Below are positions 1-11,525 of a stretch of 64,000 nt of DNA, piece by piece; positions within the stretch are counted from its first letter, which is position 1; the number at the start of each line of letters is the position of its first letter. The DNA comes from Balanoglossus misakiensis. Taxonomy: Eukaryota; Hemichordata. The DNA lies in the NCBI GenBank assembly GCA_040954595.2, contig CM082594.2, positions 7,192,001 through 7,256,000 on the forward strand, given 5' to 3'. The notes beneath the pieces were generated by a model that saw only the letters and a list, made by a program, of their open reading frames with translations, did not search any database and had not been told where the DNA came from. The position numbers and the translations under genes are program-made.

Positions 1-100
1 GTACTTGCCCAGGTAAAACTGCCTTGTCAAGGAACTCATTTTGCTGGTAATTTTCTCATATTTCCTTTTCTCTTACTTTTTTGTGTTTATTTGCCCATAG

Positions 101-3100
101 GTATCATCGCTGTTCAAAGACGGAAGCATTGGAGACAACATAAATATAGTTTTGGTCAGTTTGTTACTCTTAGAGGATGAAGAGGTGAGATGTTTTTCAT
201 AATCCCCCGCAAAGTTCACCCTTTCACCCCTCTTTCCTGCATATGGATCCCTCCATTTGAAAAAATGGGAACAGACCTTCAAACTCCTTTGAGCGTTATT
301 TTGTCAAACTTCCACACAATACCGGTATATTAACGAGCTTGTTTTCTGTTTTTCATTTCAGCCTGGATTGGTCATCAACAACCACGCCGACCATTCGCTG
401 AATAGTTTCTGTCAGTGGCAATCAAGCCTTCTGACTACAAATGGTTCCAGACATGACCATGCCATATTGTTGACAGGACTCGACATCTGCTCCTGGAAAA
501 ATGAACCTTGTGACACTCTAGGTGAGCTAGATAGGCATATGGCACAATTATAAATGTTTTTATGTTGAAATTCAAAGATGCCCCATGTGCAAGTCTTGGT
601 CTGCCATCCCAAATGCACTTACAACTAGAACTCATCATGTAATAGCAAGATGGTGAGATAATTCTTGAAAGCACTTGATTGAAGTTCTAATTGTAGATTC
701 AGAACATCTTGTTCAATGGTGGTGTGTTATTATCTAAGTTGCCCACATGGACGCTACCGAGAGAGGAACTTTTTATTGTATCCTCAAACTAAATGTTTTT
801 ACCTTTGATATCTAGGTTATGCTCCCATCAAAGGAATGTGCAGCAAATACCGGAGTTGCACAATCAATGAAGACACTGGACTTGGTCTGGCGTTCACAAT
901 AGCACATGAATCAGGACACAAGTAAGTACAGAGAAGAAATTGTAAATTTAGAGACTGGTTTTTCATTGCAAACAATCTACCTCTGTACATGCATGTACTG
1001 AAATATCCCTGTGGGAGAGATTTGCAGAAAGTAGTGTATGACCATAGATTAACTTCCAAGGGGTCACAAATTCTGCTCGAGCCATTAAAAATAATTTGAG
1101 TATACAATTAAATTTTCATGAGGACTGGTAAGTACTCTATGAGATCAGCCTTGCGCCACCAGACTCTGATTAAACCCCATAATTTTTTACGCCATGGTTG
1201 GATTGGATTGTTAAAAAGGGAAGAAGGGGCTAAGATAATAAAAATCACAGATATTATAACACTCATAAAATAAAGTTTGTGCAGTTCAGAATTACAGAAA
1301 TTTTAGTTGACTTTTGGTTGAGATGAAACATAACTTTCATTTCGTCGCTTTCATCAGTCTTAGAAGACTCTGTGATGATGGAACCCAGTCAACATGCAAT
1401 GCATGCATATCAGCAGCCTAGCTGTGTGGCTGTGGTCTATAACGTTCAATCGGAAGTGACATTCCGTGACAGAACGCATGATCTTGACATAGTTCCTGGG
1501 CACAAGCCTGGTCAGTTTTTTTCGATGTGGGGGAGCCCAATACATCATTGTCACTCCCTCTTCTGTTTACAGTTGCGTTCATCTTGCAAGTAGATCATGT
1601 ACTTGCACTGTAAATCTGCCTCTTGTCACACTGCAGCCACAAGTGTGTGCGAGCGACTTGTTATTTTCACCCAGATCCACTGGGTTTCTGTCAATCTCAA
1701 CCAAGTGTACATAGGAAGAATTAGAACACCACTTAGCTTTTATGACTTTGGCCTTCGACCCCATTTATCGACTTTCTAAGAGAGTTTTATATCCTGTAGC
1801 TAAACAATTCTTTGGAGTTATTTGTATAACCTGTATTTCAGTTCCCATCAAAGGGTCCAGACAGAGCTTTTGATTATGGTATTATTTGATATTGTCATTA
1901 ATTTGACTTGGTTGATCCACTTTATGTTTCTCAACCTACTAACTGATCCTATCAGAACATAATGTGTTGTAAACACCAATCACAGATAGGATTACGGTTA
2001 AGTAACCAATCATAGATAGACATGCTCTTGTAACAACCAATCATTGACTGACTTGTATTTGAACCAACCAATCAGACGTTGTTGAGAATTCCTCATGGAT
2101 TTACCAGTTTCTTCATCCAACTGAGAGTCATGAAAACTCTGAAGGCCTCCATCAGATGTTGATGTATAATCTGTGTCAAGGCAAATGACCATGCTCCAAA
2201 CATTTCGGATGTGTTAAAAATAAACTGCAAGCACTTCCGAGTAGAAAGTTTCCATGTCACGATCTGTGAACAGATGTTTCCTATAAAACCAACAAGAAGT
2301 TCTTCCACTTGCAAATTGCCTGGTAGAAAATGTTAAAACTCCACTGAAGACAAGTCGAATTCTTTTGGTTTTTATCTGTGATAATGGTTGGAGCTTGACA
2401 GGGGTGGGTTGAATTTCCTATCTTGCAAATGGTCTCGTATCAGGGTAGGCTTGGATAGAATTACCGGCTATATCCGCTAGACGGGCTGCGTCTAGATTAT
2501 TTGGCAATTACCAATCTGAAATGAACAGTAGCGTAGATGTTTTACATCACGTACCAAGAAAGAGAAAAAAATGGAAAGGTTCAATAACCACCCAATCTTT
2601 GTGGCAGTGATTTTGATGGAGTGTGGTACTGTACCGGTTAGACTTGGGAGTGTTTGATAGTTGATGCTCTGTTTTTCTCCAACCTGGTGCTCTGTGGCAA
2701 TAACTCTCCAGGCACCAGCAATTGGTTTTAGGACTTTGACTAAAAGATTAATATATTTAAAACTTTTTCTTCCAGCTTTGGAATGATCCACGATGGAGAA
2801 GGCAATGATTGCAGCAAGTCTCGGGGTCACATAATGTCGCCTACACTAACTGGAGACAACAACGGTGTCTTCTCCTGGTCGGTCTGCAGCAGGCAGTACC
2901 TCAAAGATTTCCTAACGTAAGTGTTAGCTCTGTTTCTCTTTTAAGCAAAAGAAGTTGATTAACCCATCCACCCCCAGTTACCTCTGTAGAGGTCCAAGTT
3001 TACCATAGAAAACAGTGTATTTGAGCCAAACCATGGTGGTGAATGGGTTAAGTGGCAAAATATTAAATGTAAATACACTTAGAAGCAAATTTTCCTGGTC

Positions 3101-6100
3101 TGCATTCATTTCAAGCAAGCCATGTAAGTAAATGTTGGAATATTTGCTGATGAAGTCATTGTAGTATGTATGTAAAACATTGTGTGTATTTATTTGTCTT
3201 GCTTCAGGACTACAAAAGCTATATGTCTTCTGAACGAGCCGAACAGCGTGGCGGAGTACCGCTTTCCGGAGAAGTTGCCGGGGGAACTGTACGATGCTGA
3301 CTTGCAGTGCAAGTGGCAGTTTGGATCGCGTGCTTCTCTCTGCACGTTTGACTTTGGCAAGGTATCTGCATGTAAGCTGTTTCTTGGTACTTCCTTCAGA
3401 CATACCTGTCGAGTTTGTAAGAGTTGGACGCGAGAACCAAAAAAAAGACCGAAGTCCCGGTATGCACGTATTCTACCGTACAGGACTGGATAGACTAAAA
3501 TAATATACACCCAGGGTCCTGAAGCTATAAACAGACTTAAATATAAGCTCCCTGATTTACAAAGCTAAGGATGAACTCTCATGTAGAAAGCCCATGATAC
3601 TTGCTTGGCTTTAAGTAGATTTCAGTTTGTAATCCAAGGGTTGTAAATCTGAGACAGAAATCAAGGAATTATATGGTATAAACTCAGACTCCTGAAGCTT
3701 TAGACATCAGCTTACAGAATCTGTAAAGCTATAACCATGAGTCAACGTACTTTTCACTGTCTGCCATGGCACTCTCACAAATTCCTAAGAACCCGGCCAA
3801 CACATAGTTCTTTCTTGATAATAGAAATAAGCCCATACATTAGACACAGTGGGCCAGAATTCTTGTATGTGATATCCACTGTTCTGAGCTTCCCTGCAGA
3901 ATAATCGCTACAAAAAAACCATCACTCCTTCCTTCCAGAACCTCTGCAAAGCACTTTGGTGTCACAGAGACGGCAGACGATGCGAGACCAAATTCCTGCC
4001 GGCCGCCGAGGGCACGTCGTGTGGCTACAACAAGTGGTGTCGGTCAGGCATGTGTGTGGACTACGGCCAGGACGGACCCAAGCCACTGGACGGAGGCTGG
4101 TCAGACTTCACAGAATACGGGGAATGCAGCCGGACGTGTGGTGGCGGCGTGACGTACAGGGAACGCACCTGCAATAATCCCAGACCTCAGTATGGTGGCA
4201 AATATTGTGAAGGAGAGTCTAGAGAATATCAAATGTGCAATATACAGGTATGATTAGATTATGATTAGAATTATATGATAAAATTGACATACAAATTATA
4301 CTTGGTTTCTTACTAGAAAAGATGGTCCTTTCTAGTAACCATGGTTTCATGAAAACTCAAATTAGTTCTTATTGGTATGGTGAAATAAAAGTAAAAATGC
4401 TACATCTTTAAACATCATGTACATGTAATATTTACTTCCAGGGGTGTGTACTGTCTTCTGTTGAACACTAAATTTTGTTAATATACATTCTCTGATGGTC
4501 AAAAACAATCAACATTTTGCAGGAGTGTCCACCCAGTGATATAGACTTCCGATCACAGCAGTGTGCAGCTCACAACAGCAGACCGTTCAGGGGCTTTTAT
4601 TACAAATGGAAACCATACACACATGTTGACAGTAAGTAAGGGCATGACTGTACGCGTTAGAGGGAGGTTAACAATTCTATTTCTCACGGTTTTGGATGGC
4701 TTGTTGTTCATTGTACCAAGGCCAGTGGACAATTATATTTGTGAACTTGGTTTTCTGGTTTGGTTTGATATGGAAACATAAGAGTGCAATGAATGGCTAA
4801 CTATTATTTGTCATCTAATTTTATTTACTGCAAATTTTGTTTCGATTTTCAGCCGAGGAGTTATGCAAGTTATACTGCATTGCCGAAGCCTTTGATTTCT
4901 TCTTCGCCCTGTCCAGCAAAGTTACTGATGGAACACCGTGTAGGGAAGACTCGTTGGACGTCTGTGTAGGAGGAAAATGTCTGGTATGAATTGCAATGTG
5001 TTATAAATTTATAAAGCCCCTCTGAATACTCTGTGTAGAAGAATTACCCCGTTATTGATAAACTTTGGGTAAATCCTATTCTTTTCAATGGTGGAGTTGG
5101 CTCTGTATACAAAGGAATGGGGATGGACGGGTTGAAATGAGGGACCAACCACAGTGTGTAGATTTTAGCACTAATTGTAATTGACGGAGAGGGTTGTTAT
5201 TGTGGGCATTGAACCATAATGATGTGAATACTCAGATTTCTTCATTCACAAAACATAAACACAGTAAATACGAACTTGAGTTCCTTGAACTTGACTGCTG
5301 TTTACTTGTACTTTTCTGAAAGAGGTACGTGATGTCAAAATGTCCATTCCAACAGGACTACTCCAGAATAAAATACAAATAATACATTCATGTCCGGTGT
5401 TTCTGAACTGACACGCCTGCATTGGGTTTTTCTTGACAGCCTGTAGGTTGCGACCACGTGCTTGGCTCGTCGGCCAAATTCGACAGTTGCGGTGTCTGCA
5501 ACGGTGACAATTCAACCTGCAATTTCGTGGTGGGCTCATACACCCATCAACCAGCCCACAATGGTAAGGTCCCTGCAGTGCATTCCTTTGCCATTTCATC
5601 AAACAAGTATCTTGTTCTCAGTCTCTGTTAAATTGAAGACTACATTTTACATTACAGGCCTTTTGGTGGGTGTTTGACCTCACATTTCATATCCAGAATT
5701 TTCAACTGTTGTCACTGCAGCTTTCAAACAAATTATTGAGTCTTTTGTTGACGGTACGTTGTCTAGAACTCTGAAATCATGATCAGATCATAGACTTTTA
5801 CCAGTAGATACCAAACGCAGAATAATCAAAAGTTTTCTATCAGTGTAACTTTGGCGTTGTATGTACACCTGTTCACTGCTGGCCTTAATATACACACATA
5901 ACCAATTCTAAACATCGACCATCATTTTAAATTCCTTTAAATATTAAATACAGATATCTTTCCTTTTTATAATTTTGAAATGAAACAGACTACTACCAGG
6001 TAGTGACAGTGCCAGTGGGAGCAAGGAATATTATCGTTGAAGAAATGAACATCTCCTCGAGTTACCTGGCCATAAGGAATACAGAGCACAGGTACTTTCT

Positions 6101-9100
6101 GACTGGGGATTGGACGGTCGACTGGCCGGGGGAGTTCAAGGTCGCTGGGACTACGTTTATGTACAGTCGGGAGTACAATAAACCAGAGTCTCTCAAGGCG
6201 TCCGGACCGACCGATGAAGAAATTGTCATAGAGGTGAGTACTAAGGGTCAGTGTGATGAGAATGAGATGTAGAGTTGGCTTGATGTGACAAATACTGTCT
6301 ACATTTCTGTGAGTAATATAAGTGCTTGACTTCTTTCCCAACAGCTATTGTTGCAAGGTATCAACCCAGGCATTCAGTATCTGTACACCATTCCCAAGAC
6401 GGAGAATCAAACCATCGTCACACCACCAGCTCACAACTATACCTGGACAGCTATCATGACAGAATGCTCAGCAACTTGTGCAGGGGGTGAGTGCAAATCA
6501 GTGAACTCTTAGCTAATAGTCTTGTTGATAGAGTTTCAGTTTGCAACTAACTGTACCGTACTTTTCAATTTAAATCATCTCAGCTTGTTTTAAATGATGT
6601 TGACAAAAGAATACAGAAGTATGGGTGTCCAAGAACTTGTAAATAACTTGGATATGTTTACTGTGAAATTTTTAAGAGATCATCTGTTTTGTTGTCCTAG
6701 CTGTTTGCATTAAAACAAAAAGCATACTGAAATATTCCGCAAATTACCTTCCAATTATTCACCCATCTCGCCTGTGATCTTTTCTGAAGAAATGGTAATT
6801 GTACTCATTTGAAATCTATGTCAAGACAGTTCAAAGGTCCAAGGCTTTTTTATTAAACTCCTATTTCTGTGTGATATTTAGGTGAGATGACGACCATTGC
6901 CCAGTGTTGGAGAGACGGAGAGGTGCAGGTTGATGACTCCTTCTGTGAACTAGAGAGCAAACCAAATAGTGGACGGTACCCTTGCAACAAAGAGCCATGC
7001 CCTCCCAGGTACATGTATATATCACTCAGACTTCAGAAATCATTCCCTATACTGAACATTGTCCTGGAATTAGTGTTGCCATGTGATTTCTTCAGTGGTA
7101 GTTTCCCCAGAACACTGCAGTAGCCTACAGACAGCATACAACTCCAGAGTAGGCCTATTGGTTACTGCACTAATAAATGTGAAGTAGATGTCTGTATAGA
7201 GATTATTCCATGACCTGTATGCAAATTACATTGAAGGAAACTTTTGACCAATCAACAATATGCTTGCGAGGCACTGTAGCATTGTGTCATTCATGGGACA
7301 AACCTTGTTGCGGCCATACCAATATTATTCTCCGTTTCCCAGGTGGGTCATATCTGAATGGGAGGAATGCAACCAGGAGTGCGGTGGCGGCAAACAGAAT
7401 CGCAAAATCCAGTGTCTGCAGCAACGGACGCAGACCTTCAAGAAAAGCGTCAAGAAGCACTTCTGCACCGCCCCCAGGCCGAAGAAGTGGCGATCGTGCA
7501 ACACGCAGGAGTGTCCACCCAAGTGGGTCACTGGAAAGTGGTCGGAGGTAAATATTGAATGCTGAGTGTCTTAGCAAGACATTCAACTGATATCTATAGA
7601 ATTCTATAGCCTATAGGATTCGTATGGAAGTTTACAGAATTTCTATGGATGTCTATAGATTTCTGTGTACTTTTGAACCCTATTTCTATTGAATTCAATA
7701 GAGATGACAGACAAAATCTATAGAATGCTATAGAATTCTATAGATAATGTTTAATATACCGGGGTAGTGCACTCACAAGATTGTAAGCCCATGCTGTTGA
7801 ATGAGTGAATGTGGGAGATTTTAATCAAGAGTGTCAGTTTGTATCAGAGAATACACTAGGGTGCCTTGATAAGTTGTAGTTTAGGTGGCCATCTTGCATA
7901 ACCCAATCTTTGTTATTTTAAGCACAACACCTTAAAACACTGCAAACCACCCAGCCATATAAAAAGATTTGATTATCTTTGCTTTTCAGTGCTCTGTGAC
8001 GTGCGGGAGAGGAATCCGTTCCCGGAATGTCTCCTGCACATCCCAGGATTCCCACGGCAGCCACCGGAGATTGCCGGAGAGCTTCTGCCGGTATCTCCCG
8101 AAGCCGGAACTCAGCGCGGACTGCCAGAGGAAAGAATGTGTCATACAGACCCAGTGGTTCATTTCAGCCTGGAGTGAGGTGAGCGTGTGTTGTCAGTGGT
8201 CTTCGGAACTTTGAGATACTTTCACACCCAATACCCTTGAACTATCGATACCTGCAACTGAACATTTCAACCGGTATGATAACTTCATGAAACAAACTAC
8301 TAGTAATTTGTCCTACTTATACCTTCAGGATTTCAAAAGCAGAATGATATATATTATCTTTGATGAATGAAAAGCATAGAATACTTTAAGGTTTCATTTG
8401 AAATCTTTGATCATATCACAATGAGGATTAATTGCCAAAGTTTCAAACCTAGGACACTTAAGCCAAAGGCATACAATATCCTTGTTGCCGTGGGAGGGAG
8501 GGGGGGGGGGTGGGGGGACAATAAACAGCAGTATGCTCCCACAGCCTTTAGAGGAGATCACTGTTCCATACAGTACAAGTGCCTGTATGTAAGATTGTTC
8601 AAATATTAGTTTAACCTAACCCCAGTTCCCTCTTTAGAGGTCCAACTTTACCATAGAAAACCACGGGCTTGGTTCAAACCATAGTGGTGAATGGGATAAA
8701 ATGCTTAGATTACTCAAAGGCATAATATCTTGTCAATCACCAGTGTTCACGGACGTGTGGTCTCGGACAGCGCAGCCGTCTCATCAAGTGCAGTTACCGT
8801 GACGACCACGGCCAATACAGGGAGCTGCCAGACGACAGGTGCACCAGCTCCCAGAAGCCCTCGCTGCCGCTCAGAAAGCCCTGTAATCTGGGCATGTGTA
8901 TGAACGAGGGACAGACGGACACCAAGTGGTTTGCAGCAGAGTGGTCAGAGGTAAGGTTCAAAGATGAATCACTCATGCCGCCTGAGTTTGGAATGTGAGA
9001 AGTGTTCTGATTGGGTAATGAACGCAGTCGTGCATTGTGTGAGGTCTCCCCGTGACCAATCAGAAGAGATTTCATGGACCGAATTCACACACTGCATGCA

Positions 9101-9942
9101 GAAGTGTCAGTCAGCTTCAGTCTTGAGATAGATAGTTACTTTTAGCATTTTACTGCTTTTTGTCTTGATTATAATATCATTTCAGTTGAAAAGAATGCAT
9201 GAATTGTTCACCATATCAAAACTACAGAACTGACAAACTACAGTATATTTTTGGGGGTATACGTAACAAGACTGAATGTGATTTTGTCTTGCAGTGTTCG
9301 GTAACATGCGGAGCTGGCATCCAGACCAGACAAGTCAGTTGTACGACCACCAACCGAGCCAGCACAGCATCCATGTGTAACAGTGCTAGAAAACCTTCTA
9401 CCTCACAACCTTGTAACTTTCCACCCTGCCCGGGTCATGGTGAGTATACCGGTACTGAAATCGACATCCTTTCAAATTTGAAGATCCTAGAGTAAAATTA
9501 ATTTTACTCTGGGGAGGTCTCCTGTCTGTTTCCTGTTTAACCCCTTCACCACAATGGTTCAGTCCAAACCCATTGGTTTTTCTATGGTAAGGTTGGACCT
9601 CTAAAGAGGGAACTGGGGGTGAAAAGGTTGCTCTGTTTTTTGGCACTTGTATTTACATTCAGCGATGTGACTGTCGTTCAGTTCTAAACTTCTTCTTTAT
9701 CTGACTCAGAATAATCTTTTAACATGATTATCTTGTATACAGCAGTGTTAATCATTGAAGTTTGTGACAAGAACGAAGATACAAAATTATCTTCATAATT
9801 TTTAATTTCCATATTTTTTTCCTCAGATCCAAACTGCGTGGATGAATTTGATTGGTGCCATCTTGTGCCGCAACACAATGTCTGCAGTCACAAATTCTAC
9901 GGTCAGAAGTGTTGTCTGTCTTGCAAGAACGACAGAAGATGA
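101..9942 (+). CDS. ADAMTS16/18-like: ADAMTS16/18-type secreted metalloprotease (5' part missing)
   Basis: Seventeen exons, all with AG/GT borders and compatible phases: 101-184, 362-521, 816-921, 2776-2916, 3208-3361, 3939-4247, 4523-4631, 4853-4983, 5440-5563, 5989-6233, 6345-6486, 6882-7008, 7343-7547, 7990-8178, 8744-8950, 9295-9439, 9827-9942 (stop TGA). They encode 897 residues. Order: reprolysin zinc-protease domain with HESGHNFGMIHD (residues 112-123 of this fragment; E113 catalytic) and Met-turn M137; disintegrin-like region; first TSP1 (about 266-318); Cys-rich; spacer; five more TSP1 repeats (about 553-858); a C-terminal PLAC domain with paired cysteines. One plus five TSP1 repeats and PLAC is the ADAMTS16/18 layout, and the catalytic, Cys-rich and PLAC sequences look like that subgroup from memory. 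The signal peptide, propeptide and start of the protease domain are left of the window. The family acts outside the cell on matrix; the substrate here is unknown. Confidence 0.95.
1955..2078. repeat. Degenerate tandem repeat, period about 31 bp, carrying CCAAT
   Basis: Four units in the large ADAMTS intron (922-2775). The word ACCAATCA or a close variant starts near 1975, 2005, 2036 and 2067, and the CCAAT cores at 1976, 2006, 2037 and 2068 are spaced 30, 31 and 31 bp. Text between the cores is related but diverged. Confidence 0.65.
2959..3051 (+). repeat. TTAA-ended MITE, copy 1
   Basis: About 93 bp in an ADAMTS intron. It starts TTAACCCATCCACC and ends GGTGGTGAATGGGTTAA, so the ends are inverted repeats of about 15 bp with TTAA at both borders. 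The inside (GAGGTCCAAGTTTACCATAG and so on) recurs at 8611-8699, 9537-9629 and about 26099-26190. Confidence 0.75.
7594..7745. repeat. Palindromic CTATAGAATTCTATAG repeat cluster
   Basis: In the intron 7548-7989. CTATAGAATTCTATAG (a perfect 16-bp palindrome) and close variants recur over about 150 bp, for example near 7594 and 7730, with many partial CTATAGA words between them. It is either a degenerate short-period satellite or a hairpin-prone sequence. Confidence 0.65.
8611..8699 (+). repeat. TTAA-ended MITE, copy 2
   Basis: In the ADAMTS intron 8179-8743, just before the exon at 8744. It shares the core CTTTAGAGGTCCAACTTTACC and the end GTGGTGAATGGG with copy 1, in the same orientation. 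The right border has decayed to GGGATAA. Confidence 0.75.
9537..9629 (-). repeat. TTAA-ended MITE, copy 3 (inverted)
   Basis: In the last ADAMTS intron. It reads TTAACCCCTTCACCACAATG to GAACTGGGGGTGAAAAGGTT, the reverse complement of copies 1 and 2, with a TTAA left border and a decayed right border. Confidence 0.75.
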
Positions 9943-11525
9943 TGACTGGCGGAATGAGAGAAAATTACATAGACATCTTTATTTTTATTTGTAGAGATTT
10001 AAGTGTATATTAAGTTGTGTAATTACTATAACTGTTGAACAACTGCAAGTTTATGAAGCAGTTCACAGTATATTATTTAATGGTTTGAACTCTCGCCCCC
10101 GTCACACCCCTAAGTTCTGTGTGATGTGGTCTGACCGTCTATTGGGAATTTCTAAGATCATTCCAATGGAAGGGCTAGAGGGGGGTTCGCCAGGAATATT
10201 ACACAAGTGTGTCACCAAAACAGGGACCAAAGACAGTATTTAATTTGAGAAGTAATGAATCTTTCTCGTGAAAATATCAGTTTTGTTGGTACTGTTGAAA
10301 CAAATTCATGTGCACATGTACTGGTGCGGTACCGGTACATGTATGTTGCCAGTTTTCGCTGGAAGTACTTAGTTGAATGTGTGTTTCTCCGCGATGGACA
10401 ACCTAGCTGGCACAGTGCATGCAACTTGCTGAAGACTGTGCAATATATTATCATGTGCCAGCGGATTGGCAGGTCTGTGTGTCCTGTGGCTCTGATGTAC
10501 AGTGCAGGCTGTGATGAGAATACGGTACATAGAATTATGGCTAAGTTCTGCCACAGTGAGTGAGTTTAAACCTGGGTGTTTAAACACACTTCGCACGCAT
10601 CAGCTCCGTAAATTTTATTTCTGTAGGCACAGCCTATACATATTTTTGTGTTTTGTTGTCAGTGATGTACGTCAATCTTTCAATCCACGAAGAAACACAA
10701 CCACATGTAAATGGCAAGCAAAGTATGCCCTCTATGTAAAAAAAACTTGAATACTTTTGTTTTGGAAATCTTATAGCATCCACAGGGGAAGAGGGCCCAG
10801 ACTCTGTTTAACTGTCTTCAGGACTTTAACTTTGATTCTTATTAATTGCGTCAGTCTGCCCTTTAACCTTTGACCCCCATACACCTTTGCGCATATATAG
10901 TACTTCAACCTTTCTGTTGGAAACAGTGAAATTACATTAGAGTACTGTGGTAAATTATTTAAACATATCTGCCCTAAATTCCACTGTGTTTGGTCCAGCT
11001 TTACCAAAGAAAAAGAGCAGGATATTTCTCGGTGTATGGAGGGGAAAAGGTTAAAAACCACAAAGAATTAAAGGGCAGAAACTGCATTGTAGATATCTCT
11101 TATGAAAGAGAGCGAACCATTCTCCATGTCATCAAAGTTACTGCACAGAGAATGTGTACAAAAATGCTCACATCAGACTTATTCAAACAAGATTCAAGTC
11201 CTATAAAAAGTTTATGAACAACTTCCTTATTCTGAACTCTGGGAGTCTGTTATCCAAAAGCATGGCACTCGTGTGTGACCTATATGTGTTCTAGCACACT
11301 CTGTGCCATTGGATAGTGCCCCCTGTGGTGCTCCACGTTAAATGTAGTCGATAGGACACAAAAGGCTGTCTAGTCCTCACAAAATATTATTTTTAATTTA
11401 ATTGTTGAGATGTATGTTTTTGTTGATGTTTAGACAGATAATTCCAATTTACAAGTTCTGTTTTTTTTTAAATAACTTTATTCGCAGCTTGACATATGGT
11501 GCTAATAAAGTTTTTGTTTAATGAT
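9943..11525 (+). other. Probable 3' UTR of the ADAMTS gene, with poly(A) signal
   Basis: No convincing coding exon is seen after the TGA at 9940-9942. An AATAAA at 11504-11509, followed by a T-rich stretch, could end the transcript. This would give a 3' UTR of about 1.6 kb. An earlier end cannot be excluded without transcript data. Confidence 0.4.
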
